Positions 9,334 to 17,592 of a DNA stretch of 33,587 bases are shown one piece after another. Numbering within the stretch: the first letter of the stretch is position 1; each line of letters begins with the position of its first letter. The notes under the pieces were generated by a model. That model was not told where the DNA came from and ran no database searches. It saw only the letters and a program-made list of their open reading frames with translations. A program made the translations under genes and the position numbers. This DNA is from an uncultured Clostridia bacterium (GTDB taxonomy: Bacteria; Bacillota; Clostridia; Oscillospirales; Butyricicoccaceae), in contig CALWAP010000022.1 in assembly GCA_944375715.1 (NCBI GenBank), positions 1 to 33,587 on the forward strand. Reading direction: 5' to 3'.

Positions 9334-10032
9334 TTATATATCCTTTTTTACCGAAATATCCCTTCCGAGATCATCCTTTTCGACTTTTATGGCAAAGGGG
9401 AAAACATCGAACTGAGTACAGAGAAAGAAATCGCTTTGTGGGGCAAAGGATTGATTTTCAGGAATAAAAAAGCGCTTGCCGTCGCCGTTTTTAAGCACTG
9501 CAACAGCCTTTTCCTTGTCAAAAAGATTATCCTTGCCCTCTAAAATGGCTTTTATGTATTCAGCACAGAAAGTATCCTCATCTGTAGGGCGGGTGTTTTC
9601 ATATCCCATACACACCAAAGACACACGCTCAAAACCCATTTTTTTAATATATTCAGCCGTGGCTCTGGCATTTACCAGGGCTGCAAGGAAAATTGTGTCG
9701 GCCTTTACGGCGGCGCGTATGCCCTGTGTCCCTGCGCTTGTAGTGTGTATCATTTCCCTGCCGTCAAGCTGCGCATTGTTTATTTCAGAAGGCGAGTTAC
9801 CGAAATCAAAGCCCTCGGGCTTTTTCATATGTCTTTCACCCGCCAAAAGAAATGAAGGGTTTTCTTTTTTGAGTTCATATGCCATCTCAATGTCAGCTAC
9901 GGGATATATGCGCTTTATCCCCCGGCTGAAAGCGCAGCTTTCAACCGTATAAGCTCTGAAGACATCGATTATAACGGCGGCGCCTTCGGCTTTTGATGCG
10001 CCTTCTGTCAGATGGTCGATTGTTATTTTCAT
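9334..10032 (-). CDS. comB: ComB-like 2-phosphosulfolactate phosphatase
   Basis: ComB hydrolyses 2-phosphosulfolactate to sulfolactate. In methanogens this is a step of coenzyme M synthesis; many bacteria carry a homologue without the rest of that pathway. The 232 residues match family length. Conserved blocks: VIIDVFRAYTV near 21-31, LLAGERHMKKPEGFDFGNSP near 62-81, HTTSAGTQGI near 95-104, and LVCMGYE near 138. AGGTG precedes ATG 10032. None of the partners comA, comC or comDE is in the window, so the true substrate may be another phosphorylated acid. The gene has its own strong promoter at 10064-10092. Confidence 0.85.
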   Translation of the reverse strand: MKITIDHLTEGASKAEGAAVIIDVFRAYTVESCAFSRGIKRIYPVADIEMAYELKKENPSFLLAGERHMKKPEGFDFGNSPSEINNAQLDGREMIHTTSAGTQGIRAAVKADTIFLAALVNARATAEYIKKMGFERVSLVCMGYENTRPTDEDTFCAEYIKAILEGKDNLFDKEKAVAVLKNGDGKRFFIPENQSFAPQSDFFLCTQFDVFPFAIKVEKDDLGRDISVKKDI

Positions 10033-10063
10033 TTATGACACCTGCTTTCACGCATTTGCCATA

Positions 10064-10092
10064 ATTTTATTACCCTCAAGGCACAATGTCAA
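10064..10092 (-). promoter_or_regulatory. Sigma-A promoter of comB
   Basis: Minus strand: TTGACA (10087-10092), 17-base spacer, TAAAAT (10064-10069). The TGA inside the -35 hexamer is the stop codon of the upstream deacetylase gene. Confidence 0.85.
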
Positions 10093-10877
10093 TCTTGAAT
10101 TTCCTGTTGAGTCTCCTCTGTACCAAGAGGTATTTGTTTTCCTGTATGATCCATTTCGTAATTATCTCTGTATATAAGTTCGGAAACGGGTGCAAATGTA
10201 TATCCCTGCTGTATAAGACCTTCTATAACAGTAGGCAGTGCCTGCGGCGTGTATTTCGCGGCGTTATGGAAAAGGATTATCGAACCGGGAGCCGCTTTTG
10301 AAAGGACCCTGTCAACGATATCCTGCACCCCGCTTTCCTTCCAATCCAGGCTGTCAACATCCCACTGTATCGTATAATGCTCCACAGCTTTGGCAGTGTT
10401 GACGACCAGATCACTGTAATCTCCGTATGGCGGGCGGAAAAGTATAGGGCGTACACCGGTGACATTCTCTATTTTGTCGGCACAGGTGTTTATCTCTTCG
10501 GCTATCTGCTCCTCGGAAAGTTTGGTCATATAAGGATGGGTATTGGAATGGTTCATGACTTCATGCCCAGCATCGGCCAGGGCCTTGACCGATTCGGGAT
10601 ATTTGTCTACCCATTGGCCTACAACAAAGAACGTGGCCTTTATATCATACCTATCCAAAATGTCTATCAGGTCGTTTGTATCCTCATTTCCCCATGCGGC
10701 GTCAAAGGTAAGGGCAACCACCTTGTCGTCCTTCTGCACACTGTAAATCGGAAGCTGCCTTGTGGTGCCAGAGGCTAAAACAGCCCTGCCGGGAGTTGAC
10801 GCGAAAAATATGAGGGCGCAAATCATGAACACAAACGCGGGAAGCAGCCAACGGGCATTTTTTCTTATAACAGGCAT
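10089..10877 (-). CDS. pdaB: Polysaccharide deacetylase, PdaB-like sporulation type
   Basis: A NodB-homology deacetylase that removes acetyl groups from N-acetylated cell-wall sugars outside the membrane. PdaB homologues are needed for late sporulation in Bacillus. The 262 residues begin with a signal anchor at about 10-30. The NodB motifs are visible: TFDAAWG at 57-63 (catalytic base D59, replacing the usual TFDDG as in PdaB), the metal-binding HSNTH at 110-114, and RPPYG at 148-152, followed by WDVDSLDW and ILFHN. GGAGGTG precedes ATG 10877. No clear sigma-A promoter lies in the 69 bases upstream. CATAAAAT there resembles a sporulation-sigma -10 but has no matching -35, so I do not call it. 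The gene suggests a spore-forming or ancestrally spore-forming host. Confidence 0.87.
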   Translation of the reverse strand: MPVIRKNARWLLPAFVFMICALIFFASTPGRAVLASGTTRQLPIYSVQKDDKVVALTFDAAWGNEDTNDLIDILDRYDIKATFFVVGQWVDKYPESVKALADAGHEVMNHSNTHPYMTKLSEEQIAEEINTCADKIENVTGVRPILFRPPYGDYSDLVVNTAKAVEHYTIQWDVDSLDWKESGVQDIVDRVLSKAAPGSIILFHNAAKYTPQALPTVIEGLIQQGYTFAPVSELIYRDNYEMDHTGKQIPLGTEETQQEIQD

Positions 10878-10946
10878 AAAACCGCACCTCCAAAACTTTT
10901 TTCTGTCGTATTTTATGCCCTGCCTTATATAAAAAGAACAGAAAAC

Positions 10947-11468
10947 TTATGTCTTGCTTTTGCAAATCACCGGCCTGAGCCGCTGCACAAGCAAAGAAGC
11001 GGCAGCTATTTTCAAAATATCCCCAGGTATATAAGGCAGCACACACAGCATCAGGGAATGCCATATTCCCGTGCCCATGAGCCTCATATACCAAAGAGTG
11101 CCAAAGGCATAACACACTGTCAGGCCGAAAGCCATGGATAACATATCGGGAAAGTGCCTGCGCGTCATGGCCCCTACTGTAAATGCCGCTGCGGCATAAC
11201 CTATGATATACCCTCCTGTAGGCCCCATGACTGCAGGCAGCCCTCCGTTCATACCGGCGAAAACAGGGGCTCCGAACATACCCAAAAGTATGTATGCCGT
11301 TATGGCTCCGCCTCCCCATAAGGGTCCCAGCAGAGCCCCTGACAGAAAAACGGCAAGTGTGGCCAGGTTTATTGGTATGCCCCATGGCGTAGGTATCGAC
11401 ATCTGGGAGCACAGTGATGCAGAGGATGTCATAAGTGCGGCGAATACGATCTTTCTGGTTTTTGACAT
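10947..11468 (-). CDS. bioY: Biotin ECF transporter S component BioY
   Basis: BioY is the membrane substrate-binding subunit for biotin uptake, alone or with the shared ECF module (EcfA1A2T), which is not in this window. The 173-residue protein has about six hydrophobic segments. It carries the family signatures IPINLATLAVFLSG near 31-44 and MGPTGGYIIGY at 81-91. ATG 11468 is fixed by AAGGAG; the open frame runs further upstream into the promoter and is not used. A TTGACA-N17-TATACT promoter and a BirA-like operator lie just upstream, which is how biotin uptake is usually repressed when biotin is plentiful. Confidence 0.95.
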   Translation of the reverse strand: MSKTRKIVFAALMTSSASLCSQMSIPTPWGIPINLATLAVFLSGALLGPLWGGGAITAYILLGMFGAPVFAGMNGGLPAVMGPTGGYIIGYAAAAFTVGAMTRRHFPDMLSMAFGLTVCYAFGTLWYMRLMGTGIWHSLMLCVLPYIPGDILKIAAASLLVQRLRPVICKSKT

Positions 11469-11518
11469 ATATTTTTCTCCTTTTTGCCGGCTTTCATCAA
11501 AACCTTTTTCAAGCAAAA

Positions 11519-11562
11519 AGTATAGCAATATTGTCAACCGATGTCAATAATCAGGTTAACTT
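11519..11562 (-). promoter_or_regulatory. bioY promoter with candidate BirA operator
   Basis: Promoter on the minus strand: TTGACA (11542-11547), 17-base spacer, TATACT (11519-11524). Overlapping it on the plus strand is TTGTCAACC (11531-11539), 14 bases, then GGTTAACTT (11554-11562). This resembles the Bacillus/Clostridium BirA operator, two TTGTTAACC-type half-sites in inverted orientation about 14-15 bases apart; I recall that consensus and count 15 of 18 positions or slightly better. The outer half-site lies inside the last codons of the upstream regulator gene. Confidence 0.72.
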
Positions 11563-12216
11563 AAATATATTTTTTCGGTAATCGATAATGCCTTCGCTTT
11601 TCATTTTTGCCAGCTCCCTTGAAAGGGCGCTGCGGTCGGCGTTGATGTATTCGGCCATGGAACTACGGTCAAAAGGTATTGCAAATGGTTTTCCCCTGCC
11701 GGGACAGTAGCTTTGCAGGCACGACATTATTTTTGCCCGCAGGCTGGGCATTATAAGGCATCTTACCCTGTCATGCAATTCAAAATACCTTGATGATACC
11801 GATTCCACATAATTCATGATGAGTCTTGTTCCAATATGAGTATTTCCTATGCAGCTTTGAATATAGGAATCATAGTGTATGAACAGCACCTTGCATTCGC
11901 TTTCCGCTCTGATGGCTATGGGGCTTTTGCGCATTGGCGCCCCTGCCAGGATGTCGGCAAAAACCGCACCTTGGGTCATCCTGGCTAAAATAACATTCTT
12001 GCCTTCTTCGGTAGAACGGTAGCCGTAAGCATTTCCGCCGAGCAATATCCCAATATATTCCATATCACTTTGCTCAGCCATTATTATTTCGCCTTTTTGA
12101 TATTTTCTAAGCATATATGACCATTTTTGTGAAAGATCCTCAAGCGTGTCTTCATCTATTCCATTAAACAGTCTCACCTTGCTTAGCAGCGGTATGTATT
12201 GATGCAGATTGTTCAA
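11551..12216 (-). CDS. Crp/Fnr-family transcriptional regulator
   Basis: A 221-residue regulator with an N-terminal cyclic-nucleotide-binding-like beta-barrel (about 10-120), a dimerisation helix, and a C-terminal winged helix with recognition region RSALSRELAKMKSEGII near 195-211. No N-terminal cysteine cluster of the FNR type is present, so the signal is not an FNR-type iron-sulfur cluster and remains unknown. I place the start at a TTG (12216) because GGGAGGTG lies six to seven bases upstream; the open frame to 12264 has no such site. It is divergent from an ECF S-component gene, with a palindrome at 12255-12270 between them, so it probably controls that transporter and perhaps itself. Its last codons overlap the bioY operator. 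Confidence 0.88.
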   Translation of the reverse strand: MNNLHQYIPLLSKVRLFNGIDEDTLEDLSQKWSYMLRKYQKGEIIMAEQSDMEYIGILLGGNAYGYRSTEEGKNVILARMTQGAVFADILAGAPMRKSPIAIRAESECKVLFIHYDSYIQSCIGNTHIGTRLIMNYVESVSSRYFELHDRVRCLIMPSLRAKIMSCLQSYCPGRGKPFAIPFDRSSMAEYINADRSALSRELAKMKSEGIIDYRKNIFKLT

Positions 12217-12254
12217 TCTTTTCACCTCCCGACATAATAAAAATAACCTACTTT

Positions 12255-12270
12255 TGTTGCACAAGCAACA
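12255..12270. promoter_or_regulatory. Palindromic operator, Crp/Fnr-type
   Basis: Perfect inverted repeat TGTTGC-ACAA-GCAACA in the divergent intergenic region. The four-base centre matches the spacing of Fnr-like sites. Its centre (12262.5) is about 41.5 bases upstream of the start predicted from the -10 at 12292-12297, the class II activator position. Confidence 0.65.
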
Positions 12271-12291
12271 TACTTTTAAAGAAGCTTTGTT

Positions 12292-12297
12292 TATAAT
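12292..12297 (+). promoter_or_regulatory. -10 of the ECF S-component gene
   Basis: TATAAT with no recognisable -35 (CATACT at 17-base spacing). A weak -35 next to an upstream palindrome is typical of an activator-dependent promoter. Confidence 0.65.
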
Positions 12298-12323
12298 TTA
12301 ACAAAAATAGTTTGGAGGTATAT

Positions 12324-12854
12324 ATGAACAACTCAGGAAAAATCAAGTGGATAACCCGCACTGCCGTATTTATCGCCCTTTTAGTGGCATTTCAGTATGC
12401 TACAAAGCCTATGGGGCAGTATGTTACAGGTTCTGCGGTAAACTTCATACTCGTAATGTCTGTGCTTGCGGCCGGCTTTACCTCAGGCATAACGGTAGCT
12501 GCACTTTCGCCGGTGTTTGCCTTCATGCTTGGCATAGGCCCGGCATTTGTACAGATGGTTCCTTTTGTCATGCTGGGCAATATTGTGCTGGTTGTGGTGT
12601 GGGGGCTTATATGCAGAGGTAAAGCGGATATAAAAAATATGGCCGTATCGACAATAACCGGCGCTGTTTTGAAGTTTGCCGCGCTCTATCTTACCATTGT
12701 CAAGTACGCAGTGCCTCACCTGCTCCAACTTCAGAATCCCCAGGCGGCTGTTGTTTCGGCTTCCTTTTCCTATCCTCAGCTTGTAACGGCTCTGATAGGC
12801 GGCATTGTAGCTTCCGTAGCAGCGCCACTCATACTGAAAGCATTAAAGCGTTGA
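12324..12854 (+). CDS. ECF transporter S component, substrate unknown
   Basis: A 176-residue, very hydrophobic protein with about five to six membrane segments, an N-terminal charged stretch, and glycine/alanine-rich helices typical of ECF S components. These proteins bind one vitamin or metal and share a common energising module encoded elsewhere. GGAGGT sits six bases before ATG 12324; an upstream TTG at 12312 is ignored because of this. I do not recognise a substrate signature such as those of BioY, ThiT, RibU or PanT. Its divergent Crp/Fnr-like regulator and the palindrome at the activator position suggest that uptake responds to the signal sensed by that regulator. It ends in a strong hairpin. 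Confidence 0.75.
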   Translation: MNNSGKIKWITRTAVFIALLVAFQYATKPMGQYVTGSAVNFILVMSVLAAGFTSGITVAALSPVFAFMLGIGPAFVQMVPFVMLGNIVLVVVWGLICRGKADIKNMAVSTITGAVLKFAALYLTIVKYAVPHLLQLQNPQAAVVSASFSYPQLVTALIGGIVASVAAPLILKALKR

Positions 12855-12873
12855 TAAACGCCTCGCAAAACAG

Positions 12874-12903
12874 AAAAAGCCGTGCCTGAGGCACGGCTTT
12901 TTT
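12874..12903. terminator. Bidirectional terminator
   Basis: GCCGTGCC (12879-12886), loop TGA, GGCACGGC (12890-12897), flanked by five A on the left and six T on the right. It serves the S-component gene and the convergent helicase gene. Confidence 0.93.
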
Positions 12904-12910
12904 GTATTTA

Positions 12911-15900
12911 TTATTTGATGGCAGGAGATTTCGGAATTACCGGGGAATGCTCGCCATTCGGCATTTGTCCGTATTTCATGTTTTCAAGCAGCTCCTTAGC
13001 CCTTTCACTAACCCGCTGATAAAGCGAGGAATGTTCATTTTTACTGTTCCTGCTGCCTGCCGCCGACGCTCCAAAACACCTTAGCGCGGAAAGAAGCTTT
13101 TCCTCGCCCAAAGCTGGATCGCTTAAATATTCAGCAGATCTTATACGGACAAATTTCCAGCCTATACGCTCCAAAACTGCCTGGCGCTCCATGTCTTCCA
13201 CCGTACGGGAAAGTGATGGTGCATGAGTATCACCGTCAAACTCCACAGCTATCCTTGTAGTTCCCGCATGCACTACCACACCTAAAATATACGCCCCGGC
13301 GTTCCAGCCCATGCTGACATCAAAACCTTTGCTTTTCAGCATTTCGCCTACGCTAAGCTCCAAAGGAGAAAAACTGTATTTCCTACTATCCTCAGGGCCG
13401 CGATATGAGCCCGGATTCAGAGCATAGCTTAAAAGCGTCCGCCTGAGATCGCCTTCCTTGAGATCGGTTTCGGGGTTCAGTGAGTTGATCACCCAAAGCT
13501 GATCCCTTGCACGGGACACCGCGACATTGTATCTTTTACGGTACATGTCGCCGGCGCCGAAGCCCACAAGATTTTTGGGACCTTCCCCGCCGCTGTCGAC
13601 CATATTGAGAAAAATGACATCCCTTTCATCACCCTGGAAATCCGCAGCGCTGCCGCAGATTATTCGTCCCTTTTCAATGTCGCTGATATCGACATATCTA
13701 AGCAGCAGGTTCTGTACCAGCTCGGCCTGTTCGTCACCAAGAAGTGATATTATCCCGTAAGTCTTGCCCGAGTACTCCGGCTGTTCCATGCAAGCCAACA
13801 AAACGCCAATCGTAGCCATGGCCTCCGAGCGGTTTGTCTTGCCGTTTCCTCTTTCGCCGTTTTCCACATGGTATTCAATAACAGGCGGAAGAAGAAGGCT
13901 GTCGGAACCGTCACGCAGCGGCTTTATTTTATAATCATAGGACAGCATATTGCTGAATCCGATTATATCGGGAACGCATCTGAAATGTTCCCTGAGCATA
14001 AGGGGCGGAAAAGTTGTGGCCGCTATATCGTAAACAGAGGTCTTAGTATCGTAAAGATGTGCATTGGGTATGATGTCTTTGATATAAAGCTGTATCAACC
14101 GGTTCATATTTTCGCTGTCCACACCTACCGCCGATGGGCTGACCTGCCTGTCGTCACCCACAACAATGACCTTTCTGCCCATGTACAAAACGGCCAGAGC
14201 TGTGACATCCGATTGGCTGGCTTCATCAATAATAATGATATCAAAACGGTTGGTTTTGGGATTGAGGCTTTCCATGGCCTTGCCCATGGGCATGATCCAT
14301 ACAGGTACGGCGGCCTGGCATTTTTCCATCAGCTTTCGGGCTTCGGCGCGATACATTGGGGCTGTTTTACCCGTGCCCTTACCGATCTTCTTTACAGTCT
14401 GCTTCCATCCCTGAAGGGCCTGCTTGATATCAATATTCTTTTCGGTATGGGAAAGCAGATGGAACCAGGCGCTTTTGCAGGCATATTCAGCCGTGGCACT
14501 GCGGTATTCGGCACTTAAACGAGCACAGTCTTCCTGAAGGCCGTCATATGGCATGGCCACTATTTTTGATATTTCAAAGCGGCACTGTTCCCATTTCCAT
14601 GCGTTGGTAATGTTTGACGGAGGGGTATTTTCACCGTGAATGCCTTCCCTTTCCTCTATCTTCCCGGCCCATGCAGGAGCGGCGGCTTTAAGACGGCTGA
14701 GCAGCTCAAAGCGTGTTTGGTATATGCCTTTCTTTGTAACAAGGGCAACATAATTTTCATATGCCTTGCCATACGCTTCAATATCCCTTTGGACAACAGA
14801 ACCGTAAAGTTCCGAGCATATTTGGGAGCCTTTGGAAATATATGGTGCCAGCCTGCCCCGAAGCTCCGAGGCACCTTTGGAATCGTCAGCCGCTTCCGCC
14901 AGTCGATGGCATATTTCCACTATCGGTTCCAGCCTTGAGTGCATGTTTGCAAAAATCTTTTCCGACAAGATAAAATCAGGATCTTCATCATTGAGGCCAA
15001 GCACCTTTTCCAAAGGCAGCCCAATGCTGTCAGATGCACTTTTAAGACGCTCGTAATCCTGGTGCATCCAATCAAGCCACCTGTAAATCGAGCTTATGCG
15101 TTTTTGAGCGATCTCCTCAGGCTGGTTTTGATCCAAAGCAGAAAAAGAAGGTTCCCCATTTTTAGCCATAAGGCTGTCCCAATAGGAAGCACATCTGCGC
15201 CTTTCCTCTTCTAAGGCGATATATTTAAGGGCAATGTCACAATCCTCCTTTGAGCCGAGAGGAGAACCGTCAATAAATACGCATTTTGCGGCTTTTGGAA
15301 GGCTGCGTACAAAAACACTTGTAATTTTGGATATCCTGCCGCTATTTTTTTCGATATGCTCTTTAAGGCTACTGACAAGTTTTTCGGCCTCGGATAGATC
15401 CTCAAAACGCAGGTCTACAGTCTTTCCAAAGCTTTCCACCATCGCCTGTTCAGCCAAAGCACATGTCTTTTTCGCCTGTTCGGCCAGCATCAGCCATCTT
15501 TGGCGGTAAGCTCCGCCTTTTTTACCGTCACAGGAAGCCGCAACCATCCATTTTGAAACATCACAGCATGAGGCAATAATCGACTTTATTTCTTCCAGCG
15601 CTTCTTTGTTTTCAAGCAGCACCGAAAACGAGGCGAAGCCGCAGTCAAAATCAACACGCCTTTTCTCACCCGGTACGACACAAGCCAACCAGCCATACTC
15701 ATCCAGCAGGTCAGCAGCCTCAAGGCTTTTCCCGCTTTCAAGTTCAAACATATCTTTAAGTTCTTCAGGAGAAGCTATATTCCCAATCTCCAGGACTCCT
15801 GAACCTATTTCTTTTTCATCCTCGGCAGAGATAAGGCCATTGGAAGAATAAAGCTCATTAAGTTCTGAGGAAGAAAGCGGCAATTCGGATGCTTCTGTTA

Positions 15901-17569
15901 TTCCTCCGAGATAAGAAAGGGCTTGGCTGTTTTCAAAGACAAATCTAGCTGCTTCTGAAGGAGTAAGTTCACCTTTTATCGTTTTTATGGGGCCATTGGC
16001 AGCTGTTATCGCCTCATAGAGCCTTTTTCTCTTGTCAGAAAGGAGGGCAATGATATTTTCACGCCTTTTTTCAAGGGACGTCATTTCCTTTTCCAGCTCC
16101 GTGGAAGTATGAATCGCCATATATTCAGTTATGCCGTCAATCGACTTTTCCATATCCTTCTGGTCGTCGTCAATGACAGATACGCAAAGGGACTGCATTT
16201 CCTTAGGAAGTTTTTCTTTAAGGACCGACAGCGCTTTTTTCGTGTGGCTGGTCACCAGCACGCTTTGCCCCCTGGCAAGGAAATGGCCGATAAGGTTTGC
16301 GATCGAATATGTTTTACCTGTACCCGGCGGACCCTGCACCAAAGCGGCGTTATATTTCTCTATTCTTTCGGCAATATCAAGCTGCTCCCTGTTGGCCGGC
16401 TTAGCCAGCAGGACTTTAAGACTTTCGCCGCCCGCCGATGCAAGTATTTCATCTATCGGTATTTCATTGTCACAGGCGTTATCCTCAATGGTCCCTCCTC
16501 CAACTATGTCGGAAAGGAAAGGCGGTATATACCCTGTTTCATTTATGTTTTCTATTATCTTTTCAACTGTCTCGAATGTGCCGTCCGATCTTTTTCGAAC
16601 TATTATGCATGGATTGGCCTCCATCAAAATCCTGGCGCTTTCCCTGAAATCATCTTTATAAGGCCCGTTGCTGAAAAGGCTGTCCGGGCATATAATCCGG
16701 CAGGCCGTTTCCAAAAAAGATAATGCTTTTTTGCTGTCAAAGGGGTGGAAAGGGTTGTTCTCCAGCATATCCTTTAACATGGAGGCCGAATTGGGTCCTA
16801 TATCTCTCATGGCGCCAAACAGCTCGCTGTATATCTGACATTCCTTTGAGCTATCCCTTATGCAGACCGAGTTGTCAGAGGGGTCAAAAGATATCAACGC
16901 CCTTTTGAAAATCAACGGGTGTTTTATCCCATTGTCCTCCCTGTCGCTGACAATACCATTGGCCGCGACGATTTCCAGGGTGTCAGGCCGCCTTTCCATC
17001 TGAGTGTAAGCCGCATAAAGGTCGTTAAACAGCTTTCTTGTTCCTTCTGTTTTCCTGTATTTTTCAGCCCAGGCATCCCTTTTTTCCTTCCAGGAATCGA
17101 ATGCCGAAACGCGCTCTCCATTATCACCAAACCTCTCAGGCAGCACAGGCTCAGGGTCGATATATGGTTCATTTATGGAAAATCCATCGGAAGAAGGATC
17201 ATTTTGAATGCTCTTTCTGTTCTCTATTTTTGGAAGTTTATTCCGGGTCTCAGCCACGATCACTTCTTTTTCCGGGTCATCCCATCCATCTGAAAGCCAT
17301 TCGGCAAATATTTCTTCAGGAGCGGGACATCTTTTAAACTCCGGCCTTTTTATTTTTAGAAGTATCCCGCGATCCTCCCCATCACCGTCAAGAGAAAAAC
17401 CAAAGGTTATATTGTCGTCATCTTTGGGAATATCCGATAAAAAGCGGCAAAGTTCATATCGCCCGACATCGGTTATGTTCTCTCGCTTTATAGCGCTGAT
17501 TTCTCTTATGTACTTATAAAGTGAGATGGCTTTTTCACTGTTGGTCATCGTTTTTTTGACTGTTTCCAT
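12911..17569 (-). CDS. Giant SF1 helicase with C-terminal MTES_1575/Vsr-like nuclease domain
   Basis: A 1552-residue protein of the COG1112 type (superfamily I DNA/RNA helicases). The order is: an unrecognised N-terminal region (1-400); Walker A GPPGTGKT at about 413-420; a roughly 690-residue insertion, partly coiled coil; Walker B IIIIDEASQSD near 1110; GDDRQVSPSAVG near 1136; a late helicase block with FQGDERDVIF and YNVAVSRARDQLWV near 1345-1360. A C-terminal PD-(D/E)XK-like module follows at about 1410-1510, with VEFDGDTHA, ERQAVLERIGWKFVRIRS and a downstream acidic patch, as in REase_MTES_1575/DUF559 domains. Helicase-nuclease fusions of this layout occur among phage-defence proteins (for example Hhe), but I do not see the DUF4011 domain. 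GGGTGAT (17575-17581) precedes ATG 17569. It is the last gene of a three-gene operon. A defence role is inference. Confidence 0.88.
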   Translation of the reverse strand: METVKKTMTNSEKAISLYKYIREISAIKRENITDVGRYELCRFLSDIPKDDDNITFGFSLDGDGEDRGILLKIKRPEFKRCPAPEEIFAEWLSDGWDDPEKEVIVAETRNKLPKIENRKSIQNDPSSDGFSINEPYIDPEPVLPERFGDNGERVSAFDSWKEKRDAWAEKYRKTEGTRKLFNDLYAAYTQMERRPDTLEIVAANGIVSDREDNGIKHPLIFKRALISFDPSDNSVCIRDSSKECQIYSELFGAMRDIGPNSASMLKDMLENNPFHPFDSKKALSFLETACRIICPDSLFSNGPYKDDFRESARILMEANPCIIVRKRSDGTFETVEKIIENINETGYIPPFLSDIVGGGTIEDNACDNEIPIDEILASAGGESLKVLLAKPANREQLDIAERIEKYNAALVQGPPGTGKTYSIANLIGHFLARGQSVLVTSHTKKALSVLKEKLPKEMQSLCVSVIDDDQKDMEKSIDGITEYMAIHTSTELEKEMTSLEKRRENIIALLSDKRKRLYEAITAANGPIKTIKGELTPSEAARFVFENSQALSYLGGITEASELPLSSSELNELYSSNGLISAEDEKEIGSGVLEIGNIASPEELKDMFELESGKSLEAADLLDEYGWLACVVPGEKRRVDFDCGFASFSVLLENKEALEEIKSIIASCCDVSKWMVAASCDGKKGGAYRQRWLMLAEQAKKTCALAEQAMVESFGKTVDLRFEDLSEAEKLVSSLKEHIEKNSGRISKITSVFVRSLPKAAKCVFIDGSPLGSKEDCDIALKYIALEEERRRCASYWDSLMAKNGEPSFSALDQNQPEEIAQKRISSIYRWLDWMHQDYERLKSASDSIGLPLEKVLGLNDEDPDFILSEKIFANMHSRLEPIVEICHRLAEAADDSKGASELRGRLAPYISKGSQICSELYGSVVQRDIEAYGKAYENYVALVTKKGIYQTRFELLSRLKAAAPAWAGKIEEREGIHGENTPPSNITNAWKWEQCRFEISKIVAMPYDGLQEDCARLSAEYRSATAEYACKSAWFHLLSHTEKNIDIKQALQGWKQTVKKIGKGTGKTAPMYRAEARKLMEKCQAAVPVWIMPMGKAMESLNPKTNRFDIIIIDEASQSDVTALAVLYMGRKVIVVGDDRQVSPSAVGVDSENMNRLIQLYIKDIIPNAHLYDTKTSVYDIAATTFPPLMLREHFRCVPDIIGFSNMLSYDYKIKPLRDGSDSLLLPPVIEYHVENGERGNGKTNRSEAMATIGVLLACMEQPEYSGKTYGIISLLGDEQAELVQNLLLRYVDISDIEKGRIICGSAADFQGDERDVIFLNMVDSGGEGPKNLVGFGAGDMYRKRYNVAVSRARDQLWVINSLNPETDLKEGDLRRTLLSYALNPGSYRGPEDSRKYSFSPLELSVGEMLKSKGFDVSMGWNAGAYILGVVVHAGTTRIAVEFDGDTHAPSLSRTVEDMERQAVLERIGWKFVRIRSAEYLSDPALGEEKLLSALRCFGASAAGSRNSKNEHSSLYQRVSERAKELLENMKYGQMPNGEHSPVIPKSPAIK

Positions 17570-17592
17570 TCGGTATCACCCGTATTATTATT

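Noticed and set aside
10898-10912. CATAAAAT as a sporulation-sigma -10 of pdaB
   Set aside because: Compatible with a SigE/SigK-type -10, but no matching -35 at the right distance, so not called.
10702-11412. 236-codon open frame antisense-frame overlap of bioY and the deacetylase gene
   Set aside because: Same strand but a different frame from bioY; the bioY translation has clear membrane segments and family motifs, this one does not.
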